This document shows positions 25,501 to 41,100 of a stretch of 50,315 bases of DNA, in pieces (position 1 is the first letter of the stretch; every line of letters begins with the position of its first letter). A model generated the notes under the pieces. The model saw nothing but the letters and a program-made list of their open reading frames with translations. It did not search any database and was not told the origin of the DNA. The position numbers and the translations under genes were made by a program. Source of the DNA: Saccoglossus kowalevskii (Eukaryota > Hemichordata > Enteropneusta > Harrimaniidae); NCBI RefSeq assembly GCF_000003605.2, contig NW_003124896.1, forward strand, positions 360,897 to 411,211. Reading direction: 5' to 3'.

Positions 25501-26607
25501 CAATAAGTTCTGATGTCGCGACAGCCGCTGCGTACCTTTCAGAGTGTTTCCTACTACAGAAGTTAGCGTTAATGCCAGAAGAAATGAAGCTCAACATTAA
25601 TCTACAGCAGGTAACAGACAACACCCCACAACCTCGTGTCCCCACACTGAAACAAGATGTCACAGATGAAAATGACGTGTCCTTGTCATATTGTCGAAGC
25701 CGCTCCAATTATGCATCGCTTGATCCAGATGAGCTTGAAGAATACTACGAAAGCCAGTACCCCAAATTTCCAGAAAACTGTGAGAACAACATCCGAAGTT
25801 TTTTAGCGTTTGACGGTGAATTCGTACACTCCAGTAAAGTGATGCAAGTTCATCTGATGCCTCCATTCCATACACCAGGTCCTGGTAAGAATAGGTAAGC
25901 TAAGAAAATTTTAAAAATAAGTTGAAAACTATATTTCTTTGACAATTTATTATTCTGGCAATTGTCACCTGTATATTTTTACATATTACATTAAAATTGC
26001 ACTTTCAGATGATCGCATTAGAATTGGGGTTTTGGGACTATTATGTATGATATAATTGGTACTTTCTGAGGGTACAAATTCAATAACAGAGAGAGTTTCT
26101 CAATAATTTTCCCTAAATGTGTACTGAACCATCAAAATACTAGTAGTTTCACCTTAGATGCACTGTAGACACGTGAGCACATGGGCTATATTATTAGAGC
26201 AAAAATGTAACGGTGCATGGAGTTTTTCTGATATAGTCTGGAATATTACGTTTTCTTTGTTAAGGTATGCGGCACCAGCAGCCAAGTTCTTCATGCGCAA
26301 GATGGCCAATCTTGGAGTTGGTAAACTGTTCAGAAAGGGTAACAAAGGAGGATTGATATTCATGAAGACGAAATGGGAAGATTTGGATGAGAACGCTAGA
26401 GGTCTTGTGGAACGATGCGGTGTCAGCGAGTTGGAGTATAAAGTTGGGAAACGATCTAGAGTTTCCAATGCTGGGAACGGAGACCTGATGGCAGCGTCAT
26501 TGACAGTTGTTGTTGATGATGATTCTTTGCCACCAGTTAACTTGTTAGAACAACACAATGAAGGTGTTTCAATGGCAGACAACCAAGAATATAGACTTGT
26601 TCAGTAA
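16552..26607 (+). CDS. Integrase-derived module plus 28-aa repeats plus DUF3987-like protein (gene B), 5 exons, 1379 aa
   Basis: Proposed exons are 16552-18723, 21338-21396, 24030-24134, 24434-25894 and 26265-26607. All junctions are GT-AG, phases agree and the sum is exactly 1380 codons with the stop. The start has a good context (AACAATGG) and an in-frame TAA at 16546-16548. Residues 100-137 form an HHCC zinc-binding fold (H100, H105, C134, C137). Residues about 163-290 resemble the integrase-like core of vertebrate KRBA2/SCAND3, itself of Ginger/Gypsy-type integrase origin; here it looks catalytically decayed, so a domesticated host gene is most likely. Residues about 330-660 are 28-residue repeats. 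Residues about 810-1180 match the DUF3987-like part of gene A (KEPCVLWMAV, LLAVSEELGFLYDFL), but the P-loop lysine is absent. The shared C-terminal block (NRYAAPAAKFFMRKMANLGV) crosses the exon 4/5 junction. Function unknown. The weakest link is the join from exon 1 to exon 2. Confidence 0.7.
17520..18490 (+). repeat. 84-bp coding repeat (28 residues) inside gene B exon 1
   Basis: The protein repeats a 28-residue unit: NPxSDQxQ, then a [HN][LF]VSSMSA segment, then a TDCYENTSVHL-like end. Eight units are well conserved from about 17780. Three or four more degenerate ones precede them. Two unit types alternate (DQPQHLVSSMSAT and DQSQNFVSSMSAS), so the DNA has a 168-bp higher-order period. The pattern shows expansion by duplication of unit pairs. 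The antisense strand is also open across 17771-18475, which follows from the repeat and needs no gene. Confidence 0.9.
18724..21337 (+). other. Intron 1 of gene B
   Basis: A 2.6-kb intron, donor GTATGC at 18724 and acceptor TTCACAG ending at 21337. The region is AT-rich with long T runs near 21259-21290. I see no transposon with recognisable ends and no other exon. If the donor is not used, the first exon reads on to a stop at 18787-18789 and would give a separate 745-residue protein. Confidence 0.45.
21463..22190. repeat. 62-bp minisatellite in intron 2 of gene B
   Basis: About a dozen diverged copies of a 62-bp unit that includes GGGACTTATGGGTTGACTT, CCATCTGTCTGTTTGT and GCATCTCTGATAACT. 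Some units carry an extra CTAACTAACTCACTAACT insertion, and the later units are shorter. The open frames across it are repeat artefacts. Confidence 0.88.
22479..23373 (-). mobile_element. hAT element, internally deleted, 895 bp
   Basis: The left end starts CAGTGTTCGAAATTAAC and the right end is GTTAATTTCGAACACTA, an inverted pair. The 8-bp target duplication GACGCCAC is exact on both sides (22471-22478 and 23374-23381), as expected for hAT transposons. On the minus strand a 50-residue frame (22943-22791) begins MWRYLNCQEPAAKR, like the N-terminus of some hAT transposases. Nearer the left end an acidic serine-rich tail (SDSESASDRVFSEDFDEF) ends at a stop near 22640. The catalytic middle is missing, so this looks like a deletion derivative that kept both ends of the coding region. 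It lies in intron 2 of gene B. Confidence 0.82.
23607..23982. mobile_element. TA-flanked MITE, about 370 bp
   Basis: CTGTAAAACATG at 23609-23620 is mirrored by CATGTTTTACA at 23968-23978, followed by TA near 23981. Subterminal sequences also pair (TTTTTAGCGAATT on the left against a TTCGCTAAAA stretch on the right). The terminal CTGTAAAA is shared with the 180-bp MITE family at 11399 and 29716, so both may depend on the same kind of Tc1/mariner transposase. It lies just before exon 3 of gene B. Confidence 0.6.
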
Positions 26608-26628
26608 AATAACAACTTATGTGTTTCA

Positions 26629-27977
26629 GTTAACTGAATGTTAGCTGATTACCGTTATNNNNNNNNNNNNNNNNNNNNNNNNNNNNNNNNNNNNNNNNNN
26701 NNNNNNNNNNNNNNNNNNNNNNNNNNNNNNNNNNNNNNNNNNNNNNNNNNNNNNNNNNNNNNNNNNNNNNNNNNNNNNNNNNNNNNNNNNNNNNNNNNNN
26801 NNNNNNNNNNNNNNNNNNNNNNNNNNNNNNNNNNNNNNNNNNNNNNNNNNNNNNNNNNNNNNNNNNNNNNNNNNNNNNNNNNNNNNNNNNNNNNNNNNNN
26901 NNNNNNNNNNNNNNNNNNNNNNNNNNNNNNNNNNNNNNNNNNNNNNNNNNNNNNNNNNNNNNNNNNNNNNNNNNNNNNNNNNNNNNNNNNNNNNNNNNNN
27001 NNNNNNNNNNNNNNNNNNNNNNNNNNNNNNNNNNNNNNNNNNNNNNNNNNNNNNNNNNNNNNNNNNNNNNNNNNNNNNNNNNNNNNNNNNNNNNNNNNNN
27101 NNNNNNNNNNNNNNNNNNNNNNNNNNNNNNNNNNNNNNNNNNNNNNNNNNNNNNNNNNNNNNNNNNNNNNNNNNNNNNNNNNNNNNNNNNNNNNNNNNNN
27201 NNNNNNNNNNNNNNNNNNNNNNNNNNNNNNNNNNNNNNNNNNNNNNNNNNNNNNNNNNNNNNNNNNNNNNNNNNNNNNNNNNNNNNNNNNNNNNNNNNNN
27301 NNNNNNNNNNNNNNNNNNNNNNNNNNNNNNNNNNNNNNNNNNNNNNNNNNNNNNNNNNNNNNNNNNNNNNNNNNNNNNNNNNNNNNNNNNNNNNNNNNNN
27401 NNNNNNNNNNNNNNNNNNNNNNNNNNNNNNNNNNNNNNNNNNNNNNNNNNNNNNNNNNNNNNNNNNNNNNNNNNNNNNNNNNNNNNNNNNNNNNNNNNNN
27501 NNNNNNNNCATTCAGGTCAAATATCAGCAAATGGTTAACATTCAGGTCACATAGCAGCAAATAGCAAACATTTAGTTAACATAACAGTAAACAGCTAACA
27601 TTCAGTTAACATAATGGTAAACAGCTAACATTCAGTTAACATAATGGTAAACAGCTAACATTCAGTTAACATAATGGTAAACAGCTAACATTCAGTTAAC
27701 ATAACAGTAAACAGCTAACATAACAGTAAACAGCTAACATTCAGTTAACATAACAGTAAACTGCTAACATTCAGTTAACATAACAGTAAACTGCTAACAT
27801 TCAGTTAACATAACAGTAAACTGCTAACATTCAGTTAACATAACAGTAAACAGCTAACATTCAGTTAACATAACAGTAAACAGCTAACATTCAGTTAACA
27901 TAACAGTAAACAGCTAACATTCAGTTAACAGTAACATTCAGGTCATATAACAGCAAATAGCTAACATTCAGGTCAAT
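26629..27977. repeat. 30-bp minisatellite interrupted by the gap, units inverted across it
   Basis: To the right of the gap (27509-27977) about 15 units of 30 bp run as CATTCAGTTAACATAACAGT followed by AAACAGCTAA. Variants carry AATGG or CTGCTAA. To the left of the gap (26629-26658) one unit appears in the opposite orientation, as GTTAACTGAATGTTAGCTGA. The array starts about 20 bp after the gene B stop codon, so it probably lies in the 3' UTR. Confidence 0.8.
26659..27508. other. Assembly gap of 850 N
   Basis: A run of 850 undetermined bases within the 30-bp minisatellite. Any open frame spanning it is meaningless. Confidence 0.99.
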
Positions 27978-29589
27978 GTTTCAGGATGAATATTAATTAG
28001 TGATCTGCACCAAAATCAGGTTGGGCAGAACCCTGATATGAATAGTATCAATTTGTTAGTTCCAGAAAGTTGTACGAGATTATTGTGCAAATTCAATGAT
28101 ACACATGTTTTCTCCAATTTAATAACATTCTACTAAATGAATAGACACTAGCATGATGACAATACCATATTATTTGTGAATACCTTCCAGTGCATATTGG
28201 GTTTACCTGTTTGGGAATTAGGATAGATATAAAAGAAGATAATGTCATGTACCACTTGGGATGTACATGTACTGTTATATCTTAACTTGTACCATATTTA
28301 CTCTATTAGTAGCACATACACTAATACATAAATGACAGTGGTGTGTATATTGCTTGTCAAAACAAGTAATATTTGTATGATCTAAGAATACAAATAATTG
28401 CTGGTTTGAATGCGTTTCTATTAGAGATGCGATCTAAATAGTGAAAATATGGTAGAGCTGTTTAACACTATACTTGTCACTGCAAATATTAGTAATACCA
28501 ATGATGCTGTATCTTCAACGTGAGTTTGTTCATTCTGTTTCTTTTTTTTCTTAAACTTGCTTTTGCTAGTTTTTCTATGAAAAGAAACTCAAGTTAAATT
28601 TATTTATTATTTTCCCATTGTTTATTGCTATTCATTTATAATCATCAGTTGTATAATATTCTAATTGTGGATTTACTGTACATAATGAAGTATATTAAAT
28701 TGTTTTATTAGAAACATTTGTTGTTGTTTGTTAGGCATTCAGGGAACGTCACACTTCAACATGTTGAGTTCAAGGGTCATAATGATTATTATATAATGCA
28801 TCGCCTGAATTAAATACTTAAACTGGACCAACTTATTTTCAACATATATTCAATTTTTGAAATTATATCAGTTTATTCTTGTATTTCAAAAACAATTCTA
28901 ACATTTTTCCTTCTTTTTGAGAATTATTGTCTTCAAGGATTTAGTTATCAATGAATTTTCCCCCTTTTAACTTAGAAATGCACAAGATTAAGATGTTTAA
29001 GGACAATATTCAAAGTTCTAAAATATATAAACAGATATATTTTCTGAAAGCTTGGATGTGTGAGAATACATCATATTTTACATCTGCTTGACAAAATTGT
29101 CTTCAGTGCCTCCATTTTGTGAATAGAATCAAGTGCCCTGACTTTAGTCGTATGTTTTATTCGCTAACTGTGTTAACCTTGACATGGCCAAGCTTTCAGA
29201 AAATATATTTTATATGTCTTATTTCCTTGACTCGGAACAATGTTTTCTATAGTTCTTTTAATAAAAATTTTGTTTTCAACAAATCATATCTCTTCCCCTA
29301 TGTTTGTCATCATTGTACATTTTTACTTAGGGTAATACATTTCATGTTGGTTATGATGATACCTACCGGTACTACTAGTATGTTACCACCATACCATCAT
29401 TTGGTGATATTGACTGGAGTATCTGTAGCCCATACCTTATTAGGAAATGTGACTTCCAAATAGGGAACGTTGCATAATATTTCCAAGATAGTGGGTGTGT
29501 TTCAGAATTTAGTCGATAGTTCTTCTGATTGTCGCCACCCTGCTTTGTTCTTAGCTCCACATACACCAGGAGAAGGGAAAGATATATAA

Positions 29590-29628
<39 letters not shown>

Positions 29629-29715
29629 GCTTGTTATGAACTCTAAATGCTATATGCATTAGTCATTCGTTGACTGGAAAAAGTAACAGTTATAACTGGT
29701 ACACAGATGTGTTAC

Positions 29716-29893
29716 TACTGTAAACTCTGTATTAGAAGCTGCATCCCTAATAGAAGTCGCACCCATTCTTTTTGAAAATTCTGAACCAAAAATTCATTTC
29801 TCATGTGTAGATGCTCTAATAGAAGCCGCATTCCCTCTGTTGCATTGTATCATTTCAATAGAAGTCGCGGCTTCTAATACAGATTTTACAGTA
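29716..29893. mobile_element. TA-flanked MITE, copy 2 (174 bp), reverse orientation
   Basis: CTGTAAACTCTGTATTAGAA at the left end and TTCTAATACAGATTTTACAG at the right end are inverted repeats, flanked by TA (29716-29717 and 29892-29893). Its reverse complement aligns along its whole length with the copy at 11399-11582, including a shared GCAACAGAGGG and TAGAGCATCTACACAT. Both copies are non-coding. Confidence 0.78.
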
Positions 29894-30084
29894 CTCAATC
29901 TAAGTTGGCCAACTAGCAGTCAATTTGGTTTACTAATATAGGCAGTCAATTTCTGCACATTACTTGCATCTCAAATGCACACACTTTATTTCCAAACTTA
30001 ATACACAGATAGTTATGTTGATATTGTTTGCTGTACATTTTTTATATTATGAACAATCCACTTAAAACTTGGCACATGAATATT

Positions 30085-30262
30085 TCACGCATAATAATGC
30101 GTTTATTTTGTGACGTAATTACACACGTTATGCTACTTTTCGTGCTTTTTATAAACAAATATAGTCCCCATCAACTTAATGTTCATTAAGATATAAAGTA
30201 CGGTGAGAGCGCTGCTTGGAATTTTCGTATATCTCAATGTAAGCACATTTATTTTGTTTGTT
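30085..30262. repeat. Dispersed repeat, copy 1
   Basis: The stretch with GTAATTACACACGTTATGC, TTTTTATAAA, CATTAAGATATAA and TCAATGTAAG recurs in the same order and orientation at 36081-36240. It has no coding potential and I see no terminal repeats. The element type is unknown. Confidence 0.6.
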
Positions 30263-30960
30263 ATGTATTATTTGTGTTGCAGTATAAGTGGGTTTTAAAA
30301 TGAGTATACAGACATGAGAATGAGTCACAGAAATTATTTCCACATGAATGTTTTACAAATAATAATGCATGTTAAGATGTCTTGCAATCCAAGACAAACT
30401 TTCACAGATAGATTTTGTACAAAAAGGAGTGTGACTGTAAACATCACAAAAAAGAAAACAATTCAACAACACAACTACAGTTCACTCAAACACATTTTTT
30501 TTTCTTTTAGAAAAGATGAATACCATAATAATAGACATTTTATATTAAAATATTGTTCAAAGATTCCTTTAATGGAACTTTTTTCAACTATTGAAAGTGA
30601 AAGTGTCCTTCAACATGCTTTGTATTGCTTAATAGCCTTAACAAAATGATTAGCGAAATAACACACTGACATACTGTTGTGTTGGTTACAAGTGTTAGAC
30701 TATTGGGGGGGAGGGGGGGTTTATATCTGTTCAAAATTTGTGGATAAATTGTAAATACAAATTGTTACAGGAAGCTAAAAGTATTCCTTTATTTTATGAT
30801 TATTTTAATTGCTCATATTTTACTACATTTCGTGAAAACTTCATCAAAGAAATCTGGAAGTGCCTCTTACTTTGCATGGAAAAAAAACAAGATAGCACCA
30901 ACCACAGTCCTTCTAGCGGGACTGCACCAACAATGGAAACAGAGAGAGATGGCGCAAAAC

Positions 30961-31096
30961 TTAAATCTGGGTAGTCATCACCTTCGCATGCGTCAGATGG
31001 CCATAGCGTGTCATTATTTACAAACAAGCGTCTACCCATGAGCCTTTGCGTTATCAGCGTGTGTTATTGTCGCCTGTGACTAAATTCCCGCGTTAA
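30961..31096. mobile_element. TTAA-flanked MITE, family M1 copy 1
   Basis: TTAA lies at both edges (30961-30964 and 31093-31096). The interior, with GCATGCGTCAGATGGCCATA and ACAAACAAGCGTCTACCCAT, matches the copy at 49005-49148 closely. The termini here have decayed more than in that copy. It sits about 160 bp beyond the FAXC stop codon. Confidence 0.72.
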
Positions 31097-31254
31097 AGTT
31101 GTGTACTGATAATGATCAAATCTTTCAGCATACACAATTGCCACCCCCGTCTTACAGGCTGGTAACAAATAATATCCGCTGCAATCCTTCAAAAATGTGA
31201 GTCTTAAACGTAAAGAAACTAGTTGACTGCCAATTTGGGTCATCATCATTGTCC

Positions 31255-35989
<4,735 letters not shown>

Positions 35990-36080
35990 CTTGGATATTA
36001 CAATTAAGTGTTCCGAGCACTCATAAATAATTACACATTTTATCGAGATTATATTCCATTGGACAGGTTGTTCTCAGATG

Positions 36081-36240
36081 CGTAATATTTAATCGGCGGC
36101 GTAATTACACACGTTATGCCACTTTCCGCGTTTTTTATAAAAAAAAATATAATACCCATCAATTAACTGCTCATTAAGATATAATGAATATATAATTTTC
36201 GTATAAATGTTATTTCAATGTAAGTACATTTTTTGACAAT
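36081..36240. repeat. Dispersed repeat, copy 2, upstream of FAXC
   Basis: Same order of motifs as 30085-30262 (GTAATTACACACGTTATGCC, TTTTTATAA, CATTAAGATATAA, TCAATGTAAG). It starts about 90 bp upstream of the FAXC start codon, so it may overlap that gene's promoter or 5' UTR. Confidence 0.6.
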
Positions 36241-36256
36241 ATTTTCTTCTTCAATT

Positions 36257-36295
<39 letters not shown>

Positions 36296-36372
36296 TTCAT
36301 TTATTCATTCATTCATTCATTCATTCATTCATTCATTCATTCATATTTATTCATTTATTTATTTATTTATTT
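36257..36372. repeat. (TTTA)n / (TTCA)n microsatellite
   Basis: A run of ATTTATTT units, then ATTC units, then ATTTATTT again, upstream of FAXC. Confidence 0.96.
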
Positions 36373-38160
36373 CGCGAGAGACCAATTTTTGTCAATTCCA
36401 AGAGTTGGTGGAAATAGCGAAATTTCCCCCCTTCTATATACATTTCGTACCTCTGAAACCGTCTCGTAAGAAAAAATACATCTGGCTGTGAAATGCCCAC
36501 CAACACATTTCCTGTTTTGGATTTGTGTTCCACTGATAGACAGTTACTGATTTTGTTGTTGAAAATAATTACTCGTATCCGAGTTACTAAATTTGAGGTA
36601 CTAGTATTTCTCGTGCTGTAGCTACGCCCACCTATCCTGAACCAGTCGACTGATTCCGACTTTCCGACTAAAGTCGAAGTAAAAGTGCGCCACTAAAAGC
36701 CAAAATATGAGAGGAAGCCATACTCTTGCGCTATACTTTTATAATACTATTAACTATATATATTTTCGGTCGGCGTTTTTTGTTGTTGAAACGTTTTATT
36801 TTTGGTGGATGCAGCAATGCGTATGGTAAGTGTTGGAATTTACTACGCGTTTCCAAAGGATCCGAATTCGTGACATCAGTCAGACGAACGACGTAAAATC
36901 AATGAGAAAAACTTGAGAAGGACATTCTCTCTATACCATCGTACCGCAGATTCGCCGAAAAATTGTCTCCATTTAAATTCGGCCGGTGGTAGAACTCATT
37001 CTCGCTCGCCAGAGTATGTTTTCCGCCCCATTCAGTTGCCGAAAGAGGGCGTGGTTTGGAGGCAACCATCAGTTGCCGAAAGAGGGCGTGGGTGCGACGA
37101 TGGTAGAACTCGGCCAGCGGTCGAACTTAGCCAGGTTATACGTTAATGGGTCTGTGAATGGGCCCGGTGTTAATGGGTGAAGGTGTTGTCGATTCCAGTG
37201 ACGCAGCAAGCACTTTGTCATTTTCTATCAAAGTGCAGAGCGTTGTTGATTTCTAACAAGTACTGACTCGGCTGACTGCCCCAGTCATATCATGTTGTTT
37301 TTTTTTGTAAACTTGCTTCACTGATTTCGAAAACAGTTCGATTTATTGAAATCAACAACATGTCAGGGAAGCGGTAATGTTGCTGGGCAGATAATTTCTT
37401 TTTCTGGTAAACTTGTGTCGCTGAATTCGATAACAAAACACTCCTGTTTGCAAATGAGAAGCTAATGAGGAGCCTTGTTTTAACAAAAATAAAGTTGCAG
37501 TAGACTGAGTTTTGAACCCATTCCATGCTTAGAAAACATAAAAATTAATAATAATGAAGTACCAATACTAGTATATGATTTTAGGCGAGAAAGTAGCAGG
37601 CATTTCATAGGTACTTTAATTTTATCAATCTATTTTTTGTTCTTTCCCCTCGTTTTGAGCTACTTTTTTAAAAGAAATTTTGGTTGTAATGATTGTAGTG
37701 TTTAAGTCTATAAACATGTTATTTTGAACAGTATTCTGTATTTATTTTTTCACTTTAAATAACTTTGGTTTACAATACGCAGTACTTATACAATTAATTT
37801 AATAAATACAACAAAAAACGAAGTAGTTATAATTACTCTATATACGTAATAAATACTAGTATACAAAAGATCTCAAATGAACCTTCAAGCAGTTGTTTTC
37901 TTGAAAAAAATACACTTGCAAACATCAAAGTCATCTGGGCAGATTTAGGGGATACAGGGACATTATTGCGCCCCTTGCCACTGTTACTCATACACACATG
38001 TCCCACAATTCAATGCGTCAATGACGTCATTGCAAATATACATCCGCCCGTTGTCATTATATGTGAGCGTGGTCTACCATTATATGCAGAGAATGGAATA
38101 AAGAGTCACGTGACGCGAGACCACAACCGCTATCAAAATTCCATCGTCATGGCAACTAGG
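36373..38160. other. Intergenic region between FAXC and the SLC16 gene
   Basis: Both neighbours are on the minus strand, so this is the 5' side of FAXC and the 3' side of the transporter. A 22-bp direct repeat, CAGTTGCCGAAAGAGGGCGT plus GG, occurs at 37033 and 37070. A phrase starting with GTAAACTTG and ending with a TTCGA/AAC stretch occurs near 37309 and 37407. The part from 36650 to 37200 is less AT-rich than its surroundings and could include the FAXC promoter. No coding exon is supported. Confidence 0.4.
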
Positions 38161-41100
38161 TCAGACAACGGTAACAAGCTGTAATACTGGTGTGCTGTCC
38201 GAGTCCGTTGCATATTCCGGAGTCTGCTCAGTCAGTTTAATCTCACGTGCGCTCCGCCTTCGAATGAGAATTGGTCCAGAAAACAGCAATAATGCCGACA
38301 GGCATAAAATTAAACCACTGAAGCAATAACAGTAACGATAGTCTTGACTATTGTCGAATATCCATCCTGAAAACAATGTATAAATACATGTACAATAGGG
38401 TTAAGTATGACAATAAATGCAATCGAGGGAGATGTTTGACCATTTTCATTTTCATTATTCAACCAATGTGTCATTTAATCGCTGATCTACTAGTATTCAC
38501 CTATGCACCCTCTATTTTAAATAAGGAACTGCCTTTTCATCGTTAGTACATGTACATGTGCAGCCCACATGCGCGAGGCATCACGTGAGTGTCAGACGAC
38601 ATTTGAGTGAAGTGTACTAATATTGAACTTTGGATGGGTAATAAGAATATAATGGTATTAATCATTTGATGAGGTGTGTGAACAAAAACAATCACAGTAA
38701 CTCTAATCAAAGGTCAGCGTAGCACAATTGTACTGCACGTATTTATATTCCCCTACTAACACCACCAAGAGGTCATGAGGTGAAAGGTTTAATTTGGAAA
38801 GAAGTACGCTCATCTGAGCAATGTGTGATACACGTTGCGGCACTGTCAATCAACCGATATCATCCTGACCTCAATTGAACTATATGATTCTTAATAATAG
38901 ATTATGACTTAATTCGTATAAGCCATTAATGTCCATACGCCACGAGCCAAGCCAGTGACGCAACAGTTGATTGGCAAATCGCTAGTAGTCGGAACAATAA
39001 CACGGTCGTGCGAGTTGCAACACACTCGGTTGAATTGATCTGGATATCGAATAATGTTTCATTTTTATTATTCTGTGGACCAGGGTTGGATCGTGACTCG
39101 CGAGGGAGTGTTATTGAATTGCCGTAGGCATTTATAGTGAACTTACACAATCGCCAAAATCTGATATTTAGCCTTGCCATGTTTACAAACTGTCTGTCAT
39201 GCATCTGTGAAATATGTCCATAACAGGGTTTATATAAGAACCGTTGTCTTACAATGCGCGTTCGAATTTTTATGTAAATAAATGTTTTTAAACGCGTTGC
39301 ATACGTCGCATGGGACTCACGTCGAACACGACGTGGCGCGGACACGACGTGGCGCGACGAGCTTGGCGCTTCAAATAACGATGAAATAAGTCATACCTGT
39401 GATCGGCGGTCCAATAAGTGCGCCTAGTCCATGGCAAAGATTGCAGAATCCAAGAGCAGAAGGGAGCTTCGCCACGCCCACAAAGTCCTTCAACGTGACA
39501 GCTAGAAGAGGGTGATACACGCCGTTTGCAAGTCCGAATACTCCATACAGAATAGCAAGCCCGGTGTATTTTTCACAAAAATAACTTAAAATGTTGATGA
39601 ATCCACAAATGAATATACTTATTGCTAGCGCCCTCGCCGATGACAGTAGACCAGAGTCAATAACAACACCATGTCCAGCACGGCCTATTAGGCTTACGGC
39701 TCCTGTGATTGTCATTAAAGTCGTTGGTAACGGATAGGGTATTCCGAACGACTCGGCACGAGGCACTAGGAACAGCACCGTCGGGTAAAACCCAACTGCA
39801 ATGACGAAGTACGCTACTGCCATGAGAATAAATAAGGGGTTGCAGAATAAAGCAAAATCGATGAAATTAGATAAGAATTTGCAGCATTGTGTGTCTTTAA
39901 AATTCACACATGAACAACAGTGGACGTTTCTTATTTCTTCTACAACTATCTCAGTAGGGACGGTGACGTTATTTTGTAATTGAGCGTCAAATGCAGGATT
40001 GAGCGTCACGTTGACGTCATTCCACGTCAGCGCCGCGTCAGGACCACGCTCTTCATCGGTGTCGCTATCCAGTATATGTTCACCACCAGTTATTATTCGT
40101 TGGGGTGGCGGACGAAACAAGGCCCCGCAAATACATATATGTGCGTCCATCGCACCCACACACATTAGGGCATTTCTCCACCCGAATTGGTTGATAAGCA
40201 GCTGATAAACTTGGGGAAGCGCGATCCAACCAATGGCGAATCCAGAAAATACGATTCCATTGGCTAAGGCGTATTTTCTCTTGAAATATCGCGCGATGAA
40301 TGCGACACTTGGCGTCGACACAAGGCCGTATCCAAATCCTACAAAAAAAAAAACAACAACATGTAATCAGTATTATAGAAGGAAATCGAGATATTTCTAC
40401 AATTCGTTGGAATTTGTTATTATTCGCGTGATTTTTCTCGTCGTTGTCGTGTTGCTGTAAATGTATGAAATCAAATCGAAAGCAACGTTTCGTGGAATTC
40501 AGCAACTATCGACAATTAACAGTAATACTCCCGGATTGTCTCCATTTTTTTGTATCCGTGCGCGCACGCCACCACCTGGATGTAAAAAGTAAATAATAGC
40601 TGAATGCAGCTATTGTATCAGTCCGCGTATCTAGGCAATGTGGTGCCCGTCCCGGTCTTGTATATGTTTACTTTAATGAACATGCTTGTATGTAGTGACG
40701 TCACGTTATGATCATTGGTATTAAAACGAGGAAATGAATAATAAATGTGCTTATTTCGTGTATTACCTGTTACTATTCCATAAGACACGTAAAGATGAGA
40801 GACATCAATAGCGAGCGAACTTATAAATATCCCGATGGTAGATATGATACCGCCTGCCATTACAACAACACGGCAACCAAACCAGCAATTTAGTGCACTA
40901 GCAACCGGTCCTAAAATATAAAGAACATGCCGGTAACAATTTTGCGGGACGTTGAAGATCCTTATTGGTCCATCCGTGGCGGGAGGGAGAATTGTACAGA
41001 CAAGAACCAAAACTTAAGTACATGAATTACGCAACAATAATGTTTCTGTACTGCATACGTAAAGCCAAAAAATGAAAGTAGCAAAGAATTGTAGTTACTG

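Larger units (their letters stand above)
27978..30960. other. Intergenic region between gene B and FAXC
   Basis: The genes to left and right are both transcribed towards this stretch. It holds an (AAT)n microsatellite at about 29587-29628, the second TA-flanked MITE and one copy of a dispersed repeat near 30085-30262, listed separately. The rest is AT-rich and I see no exon in it. Frames at 29119-29463 and 30314-30649 have low-complexity composition and no family resemblance. Confidence 0.4.

Noticed and set aside
26630-27564. Frames of about 300 codons spanning the 850-N gap
   Set aside because: Almost all residues are undetermined; there is no sequence to support a protein.
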